Assembly: GCA_001303545.1 (NCBI GenBank)
Contig: LJUA01000105.1
Span: 1-7,527, forward strand
DNA from: Dehalococcoidia bacterium SM23_28_2
GTDB lineage: Bacteria > Chloroflexota > Dehalococcoidia > SM23-28-2
Length of the DNA: 7,527 bases
Direction: 5' to 3'
A program made the position numbers and the translations under genes. A model generated the notes under the pieces. The model searched no databases and was not told the origin of the DNA. It worked only from the letters and a program-made list of their open reading frames with translations. Below, piece by piece: positions 5,915-7,527 of the stretch. The stretch's first letter is position 1. The number at the start of each line of letters is the position of its first letter.

Positions 5915-6772
5915 ATGATGCATGAACAACTGGCAGACATAGTGGCGGAGCGATTCGTGACCCGCCCCCCCGAACTGCAGATCGACCTTACCCCAGGTCT
6001 CCAACGTGAGGAAACGATCTTGGAGACTCGCGGGCTCAGCGTCTGGTACGGTGGCTTCCAGGCACTGCGTGACATATCCCTGGCAGTACCGGGCCGCCGG
6101 ATCACCGCTATCATTGGACCATCGGGCTGTGGCAAGAGCACCCTCATACGCTGCTTCAACCGCATGAATGACCTCATACCAGGCTTCCGGGTCGAGGGTG
6201 AGCTGCTGTTTGAGGGGCGGAACATTTATGGCAGGGGGATAGACCCAGTAGACGTGCGGCGTCGTATCGGGATGGTGTTCCAGAAGCCGAACCCCTTCCC
6301 CAAGTCGGTCTACGAGAACGTGGCCTTCGGCGCACGGGTTAACGGCTACGTGGGCAAGCTAAGTGAGATCGTGGAGCGAGCCCTGCGGCGAGCTGCTCTC
6401 TGGGACGAGGTGAAGGACAAGCTGCGACAGAACGCCCTGGCGCTTTCCGGTGGCCAGCAGCAGCGGCTGTGCATCGCTCGGGCCCTGGCCATCGAGCCGG
6501 AGGTGATCCTCATGGATGAGCCTTGCAGCGCTCTCGACCCGGTCGCTACCCTGAAGATCGAGGACCTAATGCGGGAGCTCGCTGAACGCTACGCCATCGT
6601 TATCGTGACCCATAACATGCAGCAGGCTGCTCGCGTGGCCGATTACAGTGCCGTGATGATGATGGCGGAAGACAGGGCAGGGGAAATGATCGAATTCGGG
6701 CCGACGCGGCAGGTGTTCACCACGCCCAAGGAGAAGCGGACCGAGGACTACATCACCGGTCGCTTCGGGTAG
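5915..6772 (+). CDS. pstB: PstB, phosphate ABC transporter ATPase
   Basis: Cytoplasmic ATPase that powers PstCA, 285 residues. The nucleotide-binding motifs are intact: Walker A 'GPSGCGKST' (68-76), Q-loop Q123 in 'VFQKPNPFPKS' (a PstB hallmark), signature 'LSGGQQQR' (177-184), Walker B 'VILMDEP' with E202 as catalytic base, D-loop 'SALD' and H-loop H233. 'DEPCSALDP' and the closing 'EDYITGRFG' are also PstB-typical. It has about 25-30 more N-terminal residues than E. coli PstB (257 aa). The called ATG 5915 has only a weak ribosome site (GAGG, 5902-5905); in-frame GTG codons at 5942 and 5957 are possible shorter starts, the latter preceded by GGAG (5947-5950). The gene starts 3 bp after pstA, so co-expression is near certain. 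Confidence 0.95.
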   Translation: MMHEQLADIVAERFVTRPPELQIDLTPGLQREETILETRGLSVWYGGFQALRDISLAVPGRRITAIIGPSGCGKSTLIRCFNRMNDLIPGFRVEGELLFEGRNIYGRGIDPVDVRRRIGMVFQKPNPFPKSVYENVAFGARVNGYVGKLSEIVERALRRAALWDEVKDKLRQNALALSGGQQQRLCIARALAIEPEVILMDEPCSALDPVATLKIEDLMRELAERYAIVIVTHNMQQAARVADYSAVMMMAEDRAGEMIEFGPTRQVFTTPKEKRTEDYITGRFG

Positions 6773-6792
6773 AGGGGCAGATCCAGGGGGAC

Positions 6793-7410
6793 ATGCTGGT
6801 CCTGGCTGGCATGGTGGAAGCAGCCATCGAGCGAGGTATCGAGGCCCTGAAGAACCGGGACGTGGAGCTGGCTCGTCAGATCATCGCCGATGACCTCAAG
6901 ATCAACCGCAAGCGGTACGATACGGAGGAGAAGTGCCTGGAGCTCATCGCTACCCAACAGCCGCTAGCTAGTGACCTCCGTACCATCGTCGCCGTGCTCT
7001 ACATCATCGTGGACCTCGAGCGCATGGGCGATCACGCCGAGGGCATCGCCAAGATCGCTCTGATGCTGGCCGATGAACCACCCCTCAAGCCCTATATCGA
7101 CATTCCCCGCATGGCCGAGGTAGCCATACGCATGCTGATGGGGAGCTTGGAAGCCTTCAAGAACCGCGATGCCGACCGCGCTCGCGCCGTCTGCAACGAG
7201 GACGATGAGGTTGACGCCCTCTACGACCAGGTCTACCGTGAGCTTCTGACCTACATGCTGAGCGACCCGAAGACCACTGAGCGCGCCACCCATCTCATCT
7301 GGGTAGCCCACAACCTGGAGCGCATCGCCGACCGCGTCACCAACATCTGCGAGCGGGTGGTCTATTTGGTGGAAGGCACGACTGGGGAACTGAACGTCTC
7401 CAAGTACTGA
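6793..7410 (+). CDS. phoU: PhoU, phosphate signalling regulator (short N-terminus)
   Basis: PhoU-family protein of 205 residues: two three-helix bundles that bind metal and couple Pst transporter state to PhoR, keeping PhoR in its inhibitory mode when phosphate is plentiful. Both PhoU E/D-x3-D signatures are present: E76-R-M-G-D80 within 'DLERMGDHAEGIAK', and E176-R-I-A-D180 within 'NLERIADRVTNICE'. 'TQQPLASDLR' (54-63) is also typical. The first helix is short: family members usually have 12-18 more residues before 'MLVLAGMVE'. Reading upstream in frame gives G-Q-I-Q-G-D just before the ATG, which looks like family sequence, yet no ATG, GTG or TTG is available in the short gap after pstB. 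AGGGGG (6785-6790) is only 2 nt from the ATG. The true start is therefore uncertain; ATG 6811 and a rare ATC 6781 are the alternatives. Function is confident, N-terminus not. Confidence 0.9.
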   Translation: MLVLAGMVEAAIERGIEALKNRDVELARQIIADDLKINRKRYDTEEKCLELIATQQPLASDLRTIVAVLYIIVDLERMGDHAEGIAKIALMLADEPPLKPYIDIPRMAEVAIRMLMGSLEAFKNRDADRARAVCNEDDEVDALYDQVYRELLTYMLSDPKTTERATHLIWVAHNLERIADRVTNICERVVYLVEGTTGELNVSKY

Positions 7411-7527
7411 GCCAGGGCCACCGCTGGTATGGCGTCAGTCACGCCGGGCTGGTTTGTCTATGGGAACCGAGATCGGTCTTCACGGAGACCTTGAACGATG
7501 TGGGGACTTGGAGGATTTCCAGAGCTT
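7411..7527 (+). other. 3' flank of the operon with two small hairpins
   Basis: After the phoU stop, 7431-7435 (GGCGT) pairs with 7441-7445 (ACGCC) around a 5-nt loop, followed by a T-poor GGCTGGTTTGTCT, and 7475-7479 (GGTCT) pairs with 7486-7490 (AGACC). Neither has a proper T-run, so no intrinsic terminator can be called. The operon may end here by another means or continue past the window. Confidence 0.4.
7460..7527 (+). CDS. Possible start of a further gene, cut by the window end
   Basis: ATG 7460 opens a frame that stays open to the window end (22 codons, beginning 'MGTEIGLHGDLERCGDLED'). An in-frame TTG at 7454 is another possible start. There is no good Shine-Dalgarno and the fragment is too short to recognise. 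It may be a downstream gene of the same operon or simply chance open frame. Confidence 0.15.
   Translation, partial: MGTEIGLHGDLERCGDLEDFQS

Overview
The window holds one complete, co-directional phosphate-starvation (Pho) locus on the + strand: phoB-phoR (two-component system), then pstS-pstC-pstA-pstB (high-affinity phosphate ABC importer) and phoU (regulator). Base composition is GC-rich. PstS is a lipoprotein, PhoR has a Gram-positive-style extracytoplasmic sensor domain, and PhoU has the 'EEKCLELIATQQP' and 'GDHAEGIAKIALML' type of sequence. From memory of these families this fits a Chloroflexota bacterium (possibly Dehalococcoidia-like); that is an inference, as no search was possible. 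I see no phage, transposon, CRISPR or RNA gene, and no clearly novel system.

Layout. 1-467: gene-free upstream region ending in a perfect TATAAT (448-453) placed so close to the GTG start of phoB (468) that the transcript would be nearly leaderless. 468-2917: phoB and phoR, 2 bp apart. 2918-3090: intergenic control region with an AT-rich array of TTAA-type repeats at 10-11 bp spacing (2992-3040), read as a Pho box, followed by an extended -10, a leader and a strong Shine-Dalgarno for pstS at ATG 3091. 3091-3966: pstS. 3967-4061: gap with an 11-bp perfect inverted repeat lacking a T-run, a likely mRNA processing or stabilising hairpin between pstS and the membrane genes. 4062-6772: pstC, pstA (ATGA overlap) and pstB. 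6793-7410: phoU, which appears to lack the usual first 12-18 residues. 7411-7527: 3' flank with small hairpins and perhaps the first codons of another gene.

How it works together. PstS binds phosphate outside the membrane, PstC and PstA form the channel, and PstB hydrolyses ATP. PhoU links the transporter's state to PhoR. When phosphate is scarce PhoR phosphorylates PhoB, which would bind the repeat array and switch on pstSCAB-phoU. The points most worth a second look are the Pho-box array, the pstS-pstC hairpin, the PhoU N-terminus and the near-leaderless phoB start.
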